From assembly GCF_963678975.1 (NCBI RefSeq), contig NC_089281.1:7031277-7095276 (forward strand): DNA of 64,000 nt, in the 5' to 3' direction. Source of the DNA: Dysidea avara (Eukaryota; Porifera; Demospongiae; Dictyoceratida; Dysideidae). Under the pieces are notes generated by a model. The model ran no database searches. It had not been told where the DNA came from and saw nothing but the letters and a program-made list of their open reading frames with translations. Each line of letters starts with the position of its first letter. The first letter of the stretch is position 1. The position numbers and the translations under genes are program-made. Of the stretch, positions 35,655 to 46,830 are shown in pieces.

Positions 35655-36410
35655 GGTATATTGTAATTGTAATTTTTAAGCAGGGAGTCCACTCAGTAAA
35701 ACTGATTTTCAGTGGAGCCCTGAACAAACATACAATAGACACATACAATAACTAATAATATACAAAAAAAAAACAAACAAACATACATACACAACTAAGG
35801 ATACATAGACAAAATTACACAGGAATTAAGAATTAAGATAATAATTACGAAATGACGACAAAGTGGCAGCCCCAGTAACAGTGGACTTAAGGTTGTTCCA
35901 TAAAACAGTTCCTCGGTAGAAAAAAGTTCGTTTGCCATAGTTGGTAAACACTCTAGGAACAAATAAACGTTTAACATTACGACTAAGATGACCAGTAACA
36001 TCCTTCGAAAACTGAAATATATCATGTAAATAAGGAGGAGAAATTCGATGTAAAGATTTAAAAATCTGAATAGCCGTATGAAAACGGCGACGTTCAGTCA
36101 ATGTAAATTGAAACTTGGAACTGAAAGATGACGGCAGCCTATGCATAAATTTGGAATGAATCCTTTCAATCATACAAGTCTGTTTTGCCGTAGATGGAGT
36201 CCAGATAACATCACAGTAATCAAAAAGTGGCATCACAAATGCTGAATATAATACACACAACACTGCAGGTGGCAGAGACCCAAACCGAATAATTGAAGCA
36301 AGTCTTGATCTAACTCTAGACAACGTATTACAAATATGCAAGTTCCGGTAGCAAACAACTGAGCGAGATCTGAAGTTCCCAATAGTGCGTACCAGTTTAG
36401 TTGCTAATTA
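35655..36410 (-). mobile_element. LINE 3' fragment
   Basis: Frame 35826-36341 (171 aa): LYSAFVMPLFDYCDVIW, RIHSKFMHRLPSSF, FKSLHRISPPYLHDIF, TFFYRGTVLWNNL and FRNYYLNS, the post-RT C-terminus of CR1/L2-type LINEs. It is 5'-truncated near 36350. The 3' UTR contains GTGGACTCCCTGCTTAAAAA and ends TTACAATTACAATA. Open through this part, but without the RT domain. Confidence 0.85.
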
Positions 36411-36593
36411 AAGTGCACCAATACTAATAAGTGCGAATTAAGAGTACGGGTGACATGCAGAGCGCCGCAGGATACAAGACACAGCTATATATCTATGTGG
36501 TTAGCTAGCAGCTATTATGATTCATTGAATGCTACCCCTTGTGAAATCTTAGCTTTGCCTCTGACCAGGTAACTGCAAAAACACTACTGATTG

Positions 36594-36868
36594 TCACCTA
36601 CTGGGGGATTTGACATCTACATCCTGCCCTATCCCTAGCGCTTTTAACGGTGGCAGTTTGCTGAACCAACAATATTTTAATACGTTAATCAAATCCCTTA
36701 TAGAACCCGGCCTCTTTCAAGGTGGGTACGTATGTAGTGGGGCTTTGACAACTGAGCTTCTTAGCCCCAGTAGCTACTGGGGAATTTGACACTAGACTCT
36801 GGCATGATCCTCTGCATTGCCCCACCCTACCCGGGGGTGGGAGGTGAGGCATGATATTGATAGGTGCA
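36594..36868. mobile_element. Harbinger-like MITE, left end damaged
   Basis: The right end is the complement of TGCACCTATCAATATCATGC, and the interior GGGGATTTGACA and CAAATTCCCCAGTAG-type phrases match 7868-8193. TAA follows at 36869. The left terminus is not recognisable. Confidence 0.5.
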
Positions 36869-37235
36869 TAAATATTATTATGATGAATCGGATGTGTAAT
36901 GTTTGTGATGAACAATATCATCATGTATTACTGATTGCTGGCATGATACTACTGAGAACATTGCAATAATGAAAAACTATTGACAAACCTTCTAAATGCT
37001 AGGAGAGTAGAATTATCGAATATTATTTTTGGAGCAAATCCAAACCATTTGTGACATGACATACAATCAGATACTGTTGGTCTTTGTTATGTACATACAT
37101 TTATTGATCATCCACATGCAGGAATGGAACCATGGAAAGGGCTGGGGGCATACCCATGCTAAGATGCAGTGTGGTCAATTCTCTAGTTATATTATTGTCA
37201 GTGAAGTGTCTCCATTAAATTTGAACCTGAGTGGT
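36869..37235. other. intergenic, nothing recognised
   Basis: No supported feature. Confidence 0.35.
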
Positions 37236-37315
37236 TTTTATTTTGTGAATGTTATCCCACTAGGGACCTGTGAGAAAGCTTAAAGTCTGTGAATACAGGG
37301 GGTCATCTTGTAGCG

Positions 37316-38145
37316 CAGGGCCGGAGGAAGCGGTCCGGCATAGCCTGACCACTTTTTCAGCATTAATTAAAAATATATAATTGTATCCAAGTCGCTGATA
37401 GGCACTGGCCGATTATGCTAGCATGTTTTGGGAATGATAGATGCCTAAAGCATCATTTTATTATTTTATTTTATCATGCAAGCATTGTGATATAATGTCA
37501 GTAGAGTATACTTACATCATGCTGTTAAATCGCAATCAGTCATGGAAAAGATCGAAACACTCTAATAGAACAGTCACCATAATAGAGCACTCACTTATTT
37601 ACTGATTTATTGGTCAACCACTTTTTGAAGTAAATACGAAATATAAATAGCTTTGCATGGTGTGTATATACATAATTGGATGAATATATGAGCACTGCAG
37701 CATAGCATGATAGGGTAAGATTAAGCATATAACTTAGTGCATAGCCAGCTATTCACTGAGTTGTGACTTCATCACATTAAAATTAGTTATATAGCTATCG
37801 GTTTAAAATGTTAGACTCATACTGCATGTGTATGGTAGCTATAACAAAAGGGACACATACTGTATTTACATGTGTTACAACTGTATAATGTAAGAAATTA
37901 ATGTGGACACATGATGTAGCAACATGCAGTGAGTTTAACACGCACGTGTTATAGTCCGAATAATTTGCTAGGAAATCTATAGCTGAAAATAGTCCCAGAT
38001 TTAATCTCTGGCAGAGCAAGCAATTAAAATTTTTTTCCTAAGCACACCTCCAAATCCCCTATTGCAGTCACACAACAAAGTGCGCAGTATTTCATACTGC
38101 CTACCCCTCGGCCTGACCACTTTAGAATTGCTTCCTCCGGCCCTG
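37316..38145. mobile_element. hAT-like element, 5 bp target duplication TAGCG
   Basis: Ends CAGGGCCGGAGGAAGC and its complement; TAGCG at 37311-37315 and 38146-38150. Both ends also share CCTGACCACTTT. The interior has a CTCTAATAGAACAGTC motif (37559-37575) followed by a partial second one. No transposase. Confidence 0.85.
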
Positions 38146-38150
38146 TAGCG

Positions 38151-39025
38151 ACTATACTATTCATTGTATTGTGCCTGATATCAATCTATCCAACCACTTG
38201 TTATACGAAGCAATTGAGTTATGTACAATGATGGTTGCTGCCTCATTCTGTCATTAAAAGTAACACTAAACACAGACAGGTTCTAGCTATCTCAGCAAAC
38301 AAATATTTTAGGTGGTTAACAAATGTATGGCTTTTATAGGATGTACTCAAATAACTGCCCTCAGATTCAACCACATGGATAATAATTTTCTCAGGACTAG
38401 ACTCTTTGAATGTAAGTGTACAGCATGCATCATACTAATAATGATGATTTGTGTATTGTAGCTTCTGTAGAATTCTATTCATTCACCTCCTAGTGGAATA
38501 AACACTAAAATTTCTTTCTCTCCTGAGGTCGCTTGTGCCCCCCTCCTAGACTTGCTTATATACTTTCAACACCCCAGCATTTCACCTTATGTTTTACAAC
38601 TGTCATCTGAAATGACCATGCGTTTGCAAAACCACAATTGATATTTGGTGCAATCATGTGCACAATGTCTCCAGAAGCTAAAGTAACTTAAAGGCAAGTC
38701 ATGGCCAGTGGTGCAGCAATGGCCAAAAAGTGAATGTATGCATGGACTATAGGTATCTAAGACATACAACTACTGCTAAATGTTTACATATAATACATGG
38801 TTTCCACACACAATAAATACAGCATCAATCCTTCAGTATATGCTAGATCAAGATATATCTTCATATACCTCCAGCATGGATCAAAGTCAAGATATAACTA
38901 CCTCCAGCATTTATAGAGTTAAAATCTGTACCATATTTTTATCGTACATTATGCATCCCAGAATACAACTGCATGTGCATTTAAAAACACTGTTCTATAA
39001 ATCTAGCATAATTTTTTATAGTAAA
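38151..39025. other. 3' flank of T4
   Basis: No gene recognised; several short frames without motifs. Confidence 0.35.
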
Positions 39026-41221
39026 CTAATATACTGTAATCCTTTTATTATAGTACTCGCTGATGTAGACACTTCCATTAGAAGTAACTGCTATACCATA
39101 AGGGTGATAAAATTGATTTTTACCAGTTCCCTTGGAGCCAAATGAGTGGATGTGACTGTAGTGCTTATCAAAGATTGACACTCGGTGGTTACCACATTCT
39201 GTCACTAGGATAAACCCATTAGGATCAACAGCGATAGATGATGGAAAATCCAATTGACCCTTATCACTACCCTTGGTGCCAAACTTGCCAATGAAGGTAC
39301 CATCAAGTTGAAATGATTGGACACAGTGACCACCACTATCAGCCACTAATAAAGTGTTGTCAGGAGTAACAGCAACATCCCATGGGAACTGGAACTGACC
39401 AGGTCCATTACCTCGTGATCCAAATGAGAAGCAGTAGGTACCATCTGTTTGATATACTGAAATACGATGATTACCGCAGTCAGCAATGTACACCTTGTTG
39501 TGATGGACTGTAATGCCAACTGGACCATACTTTTTATCTTTACTCAATTCCTTACTTCCAAACTGGAGAATAGAGTAGCCATCAAGGTCACATTTCTGTA
39601 CCCTGTGGTTGTTACTATCTACCACATACAGAAAATTATCATTATCAAATGATAGTCCATGTGGTTCATCAAACATACCAGCAACAATATTGCCATGACC
39701 ACCAAACTTCCTCACTAGTTTGTCTTGTTCATTGAATACATAAACACAGTGATAACCATAGTCAGCTACTGCCCAGTGATGAGTACTGCTGAAAGCCACT
39801 CCCCAGGGACGACCCATCTTACCATTATTATTGATGACTTTGTTGTACCTGCTCAATTTGGAGTAGTCTCTTGAGGCAATAAAGGAGAAGGGACTTCCCT
39901 CAATGTTCTCTCCTTCAATGCTCACTGATAGTCGATGATGTCCTACTAGTTCAGTATTAAAGGATCCTGTGTATCTTCCATTATTGTTGTCTTTTACTGT
40001 CACAGAATCAATGTTACCCCTCTCACTATCCAACTGTACAGTGACCACACTTTCTTCACTAGGAAGTGGTGTTCCTCTGACATCTTTTGTGGTGATAGTG
40101 AACTCAGCTATTTTGTTTTGCACAACTAGAGGAATATCAACTTCACACTGGAGAGAATGCTCTTTGGTATAAATATGGCCAAATTGTGGAAATGGTTTGA
40201 GCGTACATGGTACAAAATAAAAGCTATCATTTTCTTTTGGAACCAAACAAGTTTTATAGTATATGTCAGTTACCTCACAGACACGATGTATTAGCTGTTT
40301 CTCTCCTTGTGACAGCATCTCATCATCACAGCTCTCCTCCACTTTACTAGCCAACTCATTCACACTCATAACATAAGCCTGAGCATTCTTCACTTCTTCT
40401 AGTTGTGATTTCAGCAGCTTTACTTTCTCACTCACTTCATTGTGAAGCTTTTGTTTCAGTTGTTGACGTTGCTGCTCTACCTTCTGTATCACATCATCAA
40501 AGAATTGATCAATACCTTGGTCAATAGTTTTCTGTTGTTGTAAAACTCTCTCTGTTGTTTCAGTGATGTCATCATGAGCCTGTGACAAATTGGTGATCAT
40601 GTCCTCAAGTGGGGTAGTGATGTTCTTGAGTTGCTCTCTGTGTTTGGCAGCCATTTTCTTGATAGCACCATGAGAGTGATTAACATGTTCATTCATGGTA
40701 CAGTAGACACACACCAACCTCTCACAAGTGTCACAGTAAAACTTCAACTCAAGGTCATGATCTGAACAATTGGGAAGTGTCTTCTGAGGTTGAGCAACTT
40801 TAAGCTGACTAGGCTCCTCCAAGTAGACAATGACATGTTGATGAGCATCTTTATCACATTTGTGTTGCTGTTGGCACAACTGGCACATGAACAAGGAACA
40901 GGAAACACAAAATGAAGTAACTAGATCTTTCTTTAGACAAACTTCACAGTTAATTTGGCTTCTGTCTTGGCGCCTTAGGAAGAAGTCATCAATTAGATGG
41001 GTGAGTGTAAAATTGGTAGGGAAATCTTTCACTCCTTTGAATGGGACATCTGCAATCTTTCTACATTCTGGACATGTGATCTTTTTATATTTCTCTAACC
41101 CATTAAGGCATTCTTGACAGTAAGAGTGCATACATGGCAAGACTTTTGGATTTTTGTAAAGTTGTAGACAAACAGGACAAGTTACATGATCAGTGACTCT
41201 TTTCAGTTCCATGGCAGCCAT
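39026..41221 (-). CDS. T4, TRIM-NHL E3-ubiquitin-ligase-like protein, intact
   Basis: A single-exon frame of 731 codons starting MAAMELKRVTDH. Domains: C3HC4 RING 15-53 (C15, C18, C30, H32, C35, C38, C50, C53); B-box 1 at 92-129; B-box 2 at 152-184 (C152, H155, C163, C166, C171, C174, H179, H184); coiled coil about 185-320; filamin/ABP280 domain about 370-448 (SVTVKDNNNGRYTGSF); six NHL repeats 465-731. This is the TRIM2/3/71 (C-VII) architecture. By family the RING transfers ubiquitin, the coiled coil dimerises and the propeller binds RNA or protein ligands; the specific target is unknown. The start is chosen because all paralogues align there. It lies in unit 1 of a tandem duplication, and T5 is its nearest relative, with a nearly identical NHL region. 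Confidence 0.95.
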   Translation of the reverse strand: MAAMELKRVTDHVTCPVCLQLYKNPKVLPCMHSYCQECLNGLEKYKKITCPECRKIADVPFKGVKDFPTNFTLTHLIDDFFLRRQDRSQINCEVCLKKDLVTSFCVSCSLFMCQLCQQQHKCDKDAHQHVIVYLEEPSQLKVAQPQKTLPNCSDHDLELKFYCDTCERLVCVYCTMNEHVNHSHGAIKKMAAKHREQLKNITTPLEDMITNLSQAHDDITETTERVLQQQKTIDQGIDQFFDDVIQKVEQQRQQLKQKLHNEVSEKVKLLKSQLEEVKNAQAYVMSVNELASKVEESCDDEMLSQGEKQLIHRVCEVTDIYYKTCLVPKENDSFYFVPCTLKPFPQFGHIYTKEHSLQCEVDIPLVVQNKIAEFTITTKDVRGTPLPSEESVVTVQLDSERGNIDSVTVKDNNNGRYTGSFNTELVGHHRLSVSIEGENIEGSPFSFIASRDYSKLSRYNKVINNNGKMGRPWGVAFSSTHHWAVADYGYHCVYVFNEQDKLVRKFGGHGNIVAGMFDEPHGLSFDNDNFLYVVDSNNHRVQKCDLDGYSILQFGSKELSKDKKYGPVGITVHHNKVYIADCGNHRISVYQTDGTYCFSFGSRGNGPGQFQFPWDVAVTPDNTLLVADSGGHCVQSFQLDGTFIGKFGTKGSDKGQLDFPSSIAVDPNGFILVTECGNHRVSIFDKHYSHIHSFGSKGTGKNQFYHPYGIAVTSNGSVYISEYYNKRITVY

Positions 41222-41690
41222 TGTGTATTTAGCATATAAATATTTGTTCTGTAAATTAAAATTGCTTTGTTATTAATCTGACCATAACACAGGTAATTAA
41301 ACTGCATGCAGAAAAGCAAATTTCATCAAATGAATGCCATTTTATTGACATTGCACATGCATGTACACAACAAGCAATGAGCTGTGCTCTCCTGTAGTAT
41401 TGCATAAATGCAGCCTTGATGTTTACTTGCTGCAATAGCATGCATCTTTAACTATACTGTTACAAATCATATGCAAAACAATACAAAGCTCATTCTAAAT
41501 GTTTATGTTTCTCATAAACATGGCTCCGTTTTAGGCTTTGACCCACACACACAAAATTCCTTATATAGTTGAAAATCGTTTATTCTATGTATTAAAAGAA
41601 CATGCCTTGCAACTATTACTAAAAATTTATAATGCAGACACTGCTAACTTTTTTTACTTGTGTATATATAATAGAATTTTGTATTTAATG
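41222..41690. other. 5' flank of T4
   Basis: AT-rich upstream region; 41610-41650 matches 52948-52985 in unit 2, marking the edge of shared sequence just before the mitochondrial insertion. Confidence 0.45.
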
Positions 41691-41696
41691 AATTAA

Positions 41697-43023
41697 ATGA
41701 GTGAAATAAGTTTGCTTTATTATATTTATATGTGTGTTTGGGGTTTGTGGGGTGCTTTTAGGTGTATCTTACAGTGGTGTAGCCAGGAAAAATTTTTTTA
41801 CCGAGGCAAAGTTTATGCATTGACCTAATTGAGAGGGTCTGCTTCTGACTCAACTGATTCACAAAATTACTTTCAAGTGTGGGTGGTACAGCATTTGCAG
41901 GTTGATTATCTGGTTGGATGGAAGAAAGATTCTGAACGTTTCTCTACATGCCATAAAAAATGCTCCACTTAGTTAATGCTACAGTATAGCTCCCATGCTT
42001 CAATTATTAGACTATAGTCACTAGTTTAATTGCATTCAACACAGCTTACCCCGGAGATGTTTTGAGTGTTCAGGTCATCCATGGACTGCAATGGAGGTCA
42101 TATAGTCATGCACACTATACTTTTTATTGATTTGATGTGATGTTTAAGTCAGACTTTCATGTGATGCTCAACTGCATGTGCTATAAGCATGTCAAGCTAG
42201 GGAGTCTGGAGGCATGCTCCCTCAAGGAAAATTTTGAAAACCTATGCTATGAAATGACATGTGGAGGCTATATTTTTGGTTGTAACTGCTAATGCATATA
42301 TTTGATATGCATGGACAATTAGCTCAATGCAATACCATGCAGTTGACTCATTGGAACTTTTGAAAAGTAATGCAAATTAACATAAATGTAAATGAATTAG
42401 ACCAAGCAGTGTAATGAGAACAGTGGCTATAATCTGTACTGAATGCTCTATTAGAGTATAATTATTTCGATGACTGCTCTATTAGAGTATCTCGATCTTT
42501 TTACAACTGAATTCAACTGAGTAGCTGAAAGTGGTCCAGCACTGTGTCACCATGGCCTTCCAGCCCTGCCTATAGTGCCACAGCCATAGATTCTATTATG
42601 TGTGGTACAGTAATGTTGTCTAGTAAAGTTTGAGTAGAAAATCCGGGGTGCCAAAACTCATGCAGGCCTGCTCAGCCTGTTGTTGAGCATTTATACCCAG
42701 GCAGCTGCCTCGGTTGCCTCAATGGTAGCTACGCCACTGTCTTATATTATAAATCTGCAAGAACCTGGAAAAGAAAAATGCTCACCTTATGAATGTGGGT
42801 TTGAACCATTTTTTATAAAGAGGGTCCCTTTTTCCGTGCGGTTTTATTTTGTAGGGATTTTATTTGTAATTTTTGATCTGGAAATCATATTTTTATTCCC
42901 TTTGGGGATTGTATCTTTTGATTTGCCCCTTTTATTGGGGTTTTGGGGGTATATATATTTTTGTTTGTTTTAGTAGTGGGGCTAGTTTATGAATGGGCAG
43001 AAGGCGGATTAGAATGAGAATAA
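41697..43023 (+). pseudogene. nad3: NUMT: mitochondrial nad3 interrupted by a MITE
   Basis: A nuclear copy of the gene for NADH dehydrogenase subunit 3 (complex I). The N-terminus starts at about 41697 (MSEISLLYYIY); a one-base shift between about 41733 and 41755 leads to the frame ...VLLGVSY. The coding sequence then stops at 41771 and resumes at 42745 after a 968 bp element: IINLQEPGKEKC, SPYECGFEPFF, VRFYFVGILFVIFDLEIIFLF. Near 42954 a T run is one base short, shifting frame again before LVVGLVYEWAEGGLEWE and TAA at 43021-43023. The second-last codon is TGA, read as Trp only under the mitochondrial code. The length without the insert, about 117 residues, equals that of normal nad3. It cannot work in the nucleus. 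Confidence 0.93.
41772..42739. mobile_element. hAT-like element in nad3, 5 bp target duplication TCTTA
   Basis: Ends CAGTGGTGTAGCCAGG and the complement of CAGTGGCGTAGCTACC; TCTTA at 41767-41771 and 42740-42744. Removing the insert and one TCTTA restores the nad3 reading frame exactly (GVSYIINL). The interior has the GGCATGCTCCCTCAAGG phrase and two CTCTATTAGAG motifs (42443-42459, 42472-42497). Confidence 0.92.
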
Positions 43024-43065
43024 TTAGTCATTTTAATTACAAAATTCAATTAATAAATTTAAAAA

Positions 43066-43311
43066 ATGGAAGGGTTATTTTATTTGGGAATGGGGTTATT
43101 TGGTTTGGGGGTTGTAGGTATAGTATTAAATAGAGAAAATTTGTTACTTGTGTTGATGAGTTTAGAGTTGGTATTTTTATCTATTTTGTTGATTTGGGTT
43201 AGTGCCTCAGGAGGAATAGATGATTTTAGTGGCCAAATATTTATTTTTATGGTATTATTAATAGCAGCTGCGGAGTCTGCCTTGGGGCTTGTATTTTTAG
43301 TGATTTTATAA
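43066..43311 (+). pseudogene. nad4L: NUMT: mitochondrial nad4L
   Basis: Follows nad3 by 42 bases, in the demosponge-type order nad3-nad4L. The 81-codon frame MEGLFYLGMGLFGLGVVG ... NRENLLLVLMSLELVFLSIL ... SGQIFIFMVLLIAAAESALG ... is a clear NADH dehydrogenase subunit 4L with its three hydrophobic helices. Animal nad4L is usually near 95-100 residues, so the C-terminus is probably cut short; the insertion ends between 43311 and the hairpin at 43339. An ATGCAAAAATATAACAC just after the stop recalls cox1 starts, but the match is too short to claim. It lies in nuclear repeat DNA, so it is taken as non-functional. Confidence 0.92.
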
Positions 43312-43338
43312 ATATGCAAAAATATAACACACTTCTAG

Positions 43339-43667
43339 TGCATTTTAAATCATTTGTTTGAAAAATCAAGCGTCAGAAAATCTTTTTGGTTTACGGATTT
43401 TCCCACACATGTAACTATTAATACATTGGCTATGTGCAGAACTATTACAATAACATAATGTAATGGGAACCAACTTGACACCAACACATACAAAGAGACT
43501 GGTAAGTAAGTAAAAGTATCGTATCATCGTATCCTCTTCGTATGTTGGTTCCCATTATTATGTTATTGTAATGGTACCTATGCTAGTTACATATCAGCGT
43601 GGGAAAATCCATAAACCAAAAAGAGATTTTCTGACACTTGATTTTTAACTAAAGATTTAAAATGCAT
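43339..43667. mobile_element. hairpin MITE, probably Tc1/mariner-type
   Basis: About 130 bp inverted arms: TGCATTTTAAATC, AAAAATCAAG, GTCAGAAAATC, GGATTTTCCCAC and TAATGGGAACCAAC on the left and their complements on the right. TA lies outside each end (43336-43337, 43668-43669 region), consistent with a TA duplication. It sits at the right edge of the NUMT. Confidence 0.75.
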
Positions 43668-44035
43668 TATAAATGCATTTTTTTAGGGCTATAAATCAGT
43701 TATGCAATAATCAATCACTGAGGTTGATTAAAACAACTAATTAATTGGTTGGATCACATGACAACAAAATTGCTTACAGTTTTGGTCATAAAAGAACCAT
43801 GCATGCACTGCATGAGGGAGGCTGCATGTTTACACAGTTAGGAATTAGCTATACATTGCAAACCACTTTTACCGATATTACGAAACAATGTATTGATTGG
43901 TTAATTTGATAAAAACACTATAATTACGCTGAAGATTCCTTAAGCAATTTAATCAATTGGAGCCAATTGCTATAATTGGTTATGTACAGTTGCATGGTCC
44001 AGGTCACAGCTCTATCCAACACTTAAAAGAGGATG

Positions 44036-44357
44036 CAGGCCCGTAGCCAGGGATTTTGAAAGGGGGGTTCTTTTTGACCAAAAGTGGACCTTTAGTAAAG
44101 GTCCAAATATTGTGACTGTTCTATTAGAGTGGTTGACTGCTCTATTAGAGTATCTCGATCTTGCATTGCATTTAATCCATGCAATGAATGAGTTACTCGA
44201 AGCGCTTAATTTAGTTTCTTATTAGTGGTATCTAGTAAACTGTAGCTTATGGACTTTTGCTCCTGAAAATTTGGACTTGTATACCAAAAATTGTGGACCT
44301 TTTTTCCAAGAGGGCGGTTCTTCCGAACCCCCCGAACCCCCCCTGGCTACGGGCCTG
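44036..44357. mobile_element. hAT-like MITE, 5 bp target duplication GGATG
   Basis: Ends CAGGCCCGTAGCCAGGG and its complement; GGATG at 44031-44035 and 44358-44362. The interior carries a tandem doublet of the CTCTATTAGAG motif (44114-44160). Confidence 0.9.
44114..44160. repeat. CTCTATTAGAG motif doublet
   Basis: GACTGTTCTATTAGAGTG, three bases, then GACTGCTCTATTAGAGTA followed by TCTCGATC. This is the clearest doublet in the window, with a 21-base period. Confidence 0.85.
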
Positions 44358-44362
44358 GGATG

Positions 44363-44780
44363 CTAGTCACAAAATGTGCCAATAGTAAATAAAAGGTTAC
44401 CAGATCAATGCACTTCCCACTGAGACTTGAGCTGCTGTTCATCTGTAGTTTGACATGAATGCTGTTATAAAGGTAACTTTGTTCTAGCACTTAGTGTGAT
44501 GCAAAAATTTGTCTTTTTGAAAAGTGCTATGCACAAAATTCACAAACAACTAAGTTTCATTTAATAATATGCAATTCTTTGACTTCACATGCTAGTACTA
44601 GATCTCCAGTTTTAAGTTGTCATTCAATAAATAGCTGTTGTAGCTTTTGTATAATATGCATGTAGCTATATCACTTGACAATTAGTAGGAACGTGATGAC
44701 TATAACCACATTTAGATTTGATTTTTGCGAAACACACAGCTAGTTAACAGAAAATCGCATAGCTAGCTATAGCTACGTAC
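44363..44780. other. duplicated non-coding sequence
   Basis: 44395-44500 matches 53710-53825 of unit 2. The remainder is unassigned. Confidence 0.5.
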
Positions 44781-45300
44781 AGTAGCATATTATTATTTTT
44801 ATTTTAATTACAGGAAAAAAGCACAACCATCACAAACACTATTAATCGGATGGCTACAGGTTCAAGGCTGCCCATGGATTTTTTCTCTTTTCTCCACCTT
44901 TTCAAACATATAGCCACTTTCTGTAACAACTTTAAACAGGCTATATATAGGACCAGGTGTCCTACAGACCTTCAGCACTTGTACTGTAAAGTCTTAATAA
45001 AATAAAAATAAATAAAAACAAACAAACAAACAAAAACAAACACATATTAATCAATCTAATTATTAACCCAGTGTTTGTCCAGCAAGTTCTAAAAGATGAG
45101 AGTGATGGAGACTATTCCAGTCATTTATCACCCGATTAGAAAATGCATGAGTTCAATCTGAGGTTAGTGTGAGCTCTAGGTTTACACTTCTAGCTAGTTG
45201 ATGAGTAGGTGGCAGGAGTAAAGAGGGTATAGAAATATCAACCATCAAACATACCATTATAGGCAATTGGTAGACTATATAGCTATAGGATCATATCCCC
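44781..45300 (-). mobile_element. LINE 3' end
   Basis: The minus strand encodes FSNRVINDWNSLHHSHLLEL at about 45065-45145, a typical LINE C-terminus. It is followed by a GTTT-rich stretch, a 3' UTR (TTAAGACTTTACAGTACAAG) and an A-rich end near 44785. Confidence 0.75.
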
Positions 45301-45529
45301 TCGATTTTCTTTTGTAGTACAAAGGTGTTAACTCCAGATGGACAAATTACACATGCAGTAGTTTTCTCCTTTTCAGTTTATTGTGTTTGCCGGCATGGAT
45401 AAAGAAAATGCTTTTTTTCCCTTTTGTGCATGTTTTTGGGTGGGAACTTATCCTCACCCTATAAATGCCAAAGAAAAACTGAAAATTCCTAACAACAAGG
45501 AAACTCAAAGTAGTTCATTTTAAGGTGAT

Positions 45530-45692
45530 TAGACTCTGTAGTTATTTGTATTGTTTGCGTATTTGTTATGTTTTTTGTTTTTGTACTCTCAATATTGTGT
45601 GTATGTGTGCTCCAGTCACGAGTAGGGACTGAAGAACCGCCGGCGCCGCTCTGCCGACTCTACTCAGTGAGGATAAACAAATCAAATCAAAT
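45530..45692 (+). mobile_element. LINE/SINE 3' tail
   Basis: A 3'-UTR-like segment (GTAGGGACTGAAGAACCGCC, CTCTACTCAGTGAGGATAAA) ends in an (AAATC)n tail at 45676-45692, characteristic of non-LTR integration products. Confidence 0.6.
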
Positions 45693-45789
45693 CACCGCTA
45701 TATCGGCACCACCACGGTATGTAAATGACAAAAAATATTGATAGATAATAAATCAGTCAGCTGCAGAAGCATAGATTATCGATAGTCTA

Positions 45790-46070
45790 TGGCAGAAGCA
45801 CAGGCAGTCTTCAGTGCCCCCGCCCCTCGTTTTGCGAGCCAGTTACGTGCACGCCGGCACACACTAAACACTATATAGACTATGATTACCTGTTCACAAA
45901 CCGGCGAGGACAAAAACAATCAGTAGATCATAGCTACTTGACTTGATAACCAAATCATATCATGAGGAGCGTCTCGAGGAGCGCGGTGTCACATGAGCTA
46001 ATTAATGAATATTTACAGAATTATAAATACATATAGAATACACTGGTATGGCACAGTATATACAGAATCA
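45790..46070. repeat. unit-1 block matching 55860-56100
   Basis: Shared phrases: GCACAGGC, CCCCTCGTTTT, AAAAACAATCAGTAGATC, GAGCTAATTAATGAAT and TACAGAATTATAAATACA. Confidence 0.7.
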
Positions 46071-46344
46071 GATGTATATCTAAGCTGAAGTCTTTTCAAC
46101 CAATCTTTCCTCCTGGATTAGTAGACCTGACTTGGTGTTGGTTTCCACATGATCTGTTCGTTCGAACCAACTGACTATCCCATGCATGCATGCATGCACC
46201 ACAATAACAGTTTCTATGATCTTACTGAAAATTTGCCTGATTTTGCAATATCCAACAACATCTTTGGCTGCTAGAGCTCAGAAGGAAGATCAGCATGGCT
46301 GTTTACAATATTACCTTTAGCTTTCTGGCTTATCTGTTAGCTAG

Positions 46345-46830
46345 AATATGCTTCAGTAGTATGGGACCCTATTTATAATAGTGATGTACATAAACTTGAA
46401 AATATTCAAAGAAGAGCAGCAAGATGGGTATTGAAATATTACAGTAGATACAGCTCAGTTACTTCCATGCTCCAACATCTCTCCTGGCCTGAACTTAAAA
46501 CTCGACGCAAGATATCCAGACTGCAGACATTTTACAAAGCACTTCACAACCAAATTCCCTTATCCAATTATCTTCCAATGACCAGAGAAACCAGGCAATA
46601 TCATCAGTACCATTTCATACTCCCTACAACATCTACTACAGCTTACCAAAAAAGTTTTTTCTCCAGAACAGCTCAAGACTGGAACTCGTTGCCACAATTC
46701 TTAATTGACTCTGACTCTTTCTCAGTTAACGTTTCTAATTATTGTAGTAATGTAGCTACATGTGTGAATTTTTTTTTCCTGAGTGCATCAGCAGTGCTGG
46801 CTGCTCAGTAATAATAAATAAACAAATAGC
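46345..46830 (+). mobile_element. LINE C-terminal fragment
   Basis: Frame from about 46345 into 46811: LENIQRRAARWVLKYYSRYS, HLSWPELKTRRKISRLQTFY, SFFSRTAQDWNSLP. These are post-RT C-terminal motifs of L2/CR1-like LINEs. The tail AATAATAAATAAACAAA follows at about 46810-46827. 5'-truncated. Confidence 0.85.

Noticed and set aside
43066..43311. nad4L as a working gene or the window as mitochondrial DNA
   Set aside because: It is surrounded by nuclear repeats, probably lacks its C-terminus, and the adjoining nad3 is frameshifted and split by a transposon.
43080..43319. Minus-strand frame of 79 codons
   Set aside because: It is the exact antisense of nad4L.
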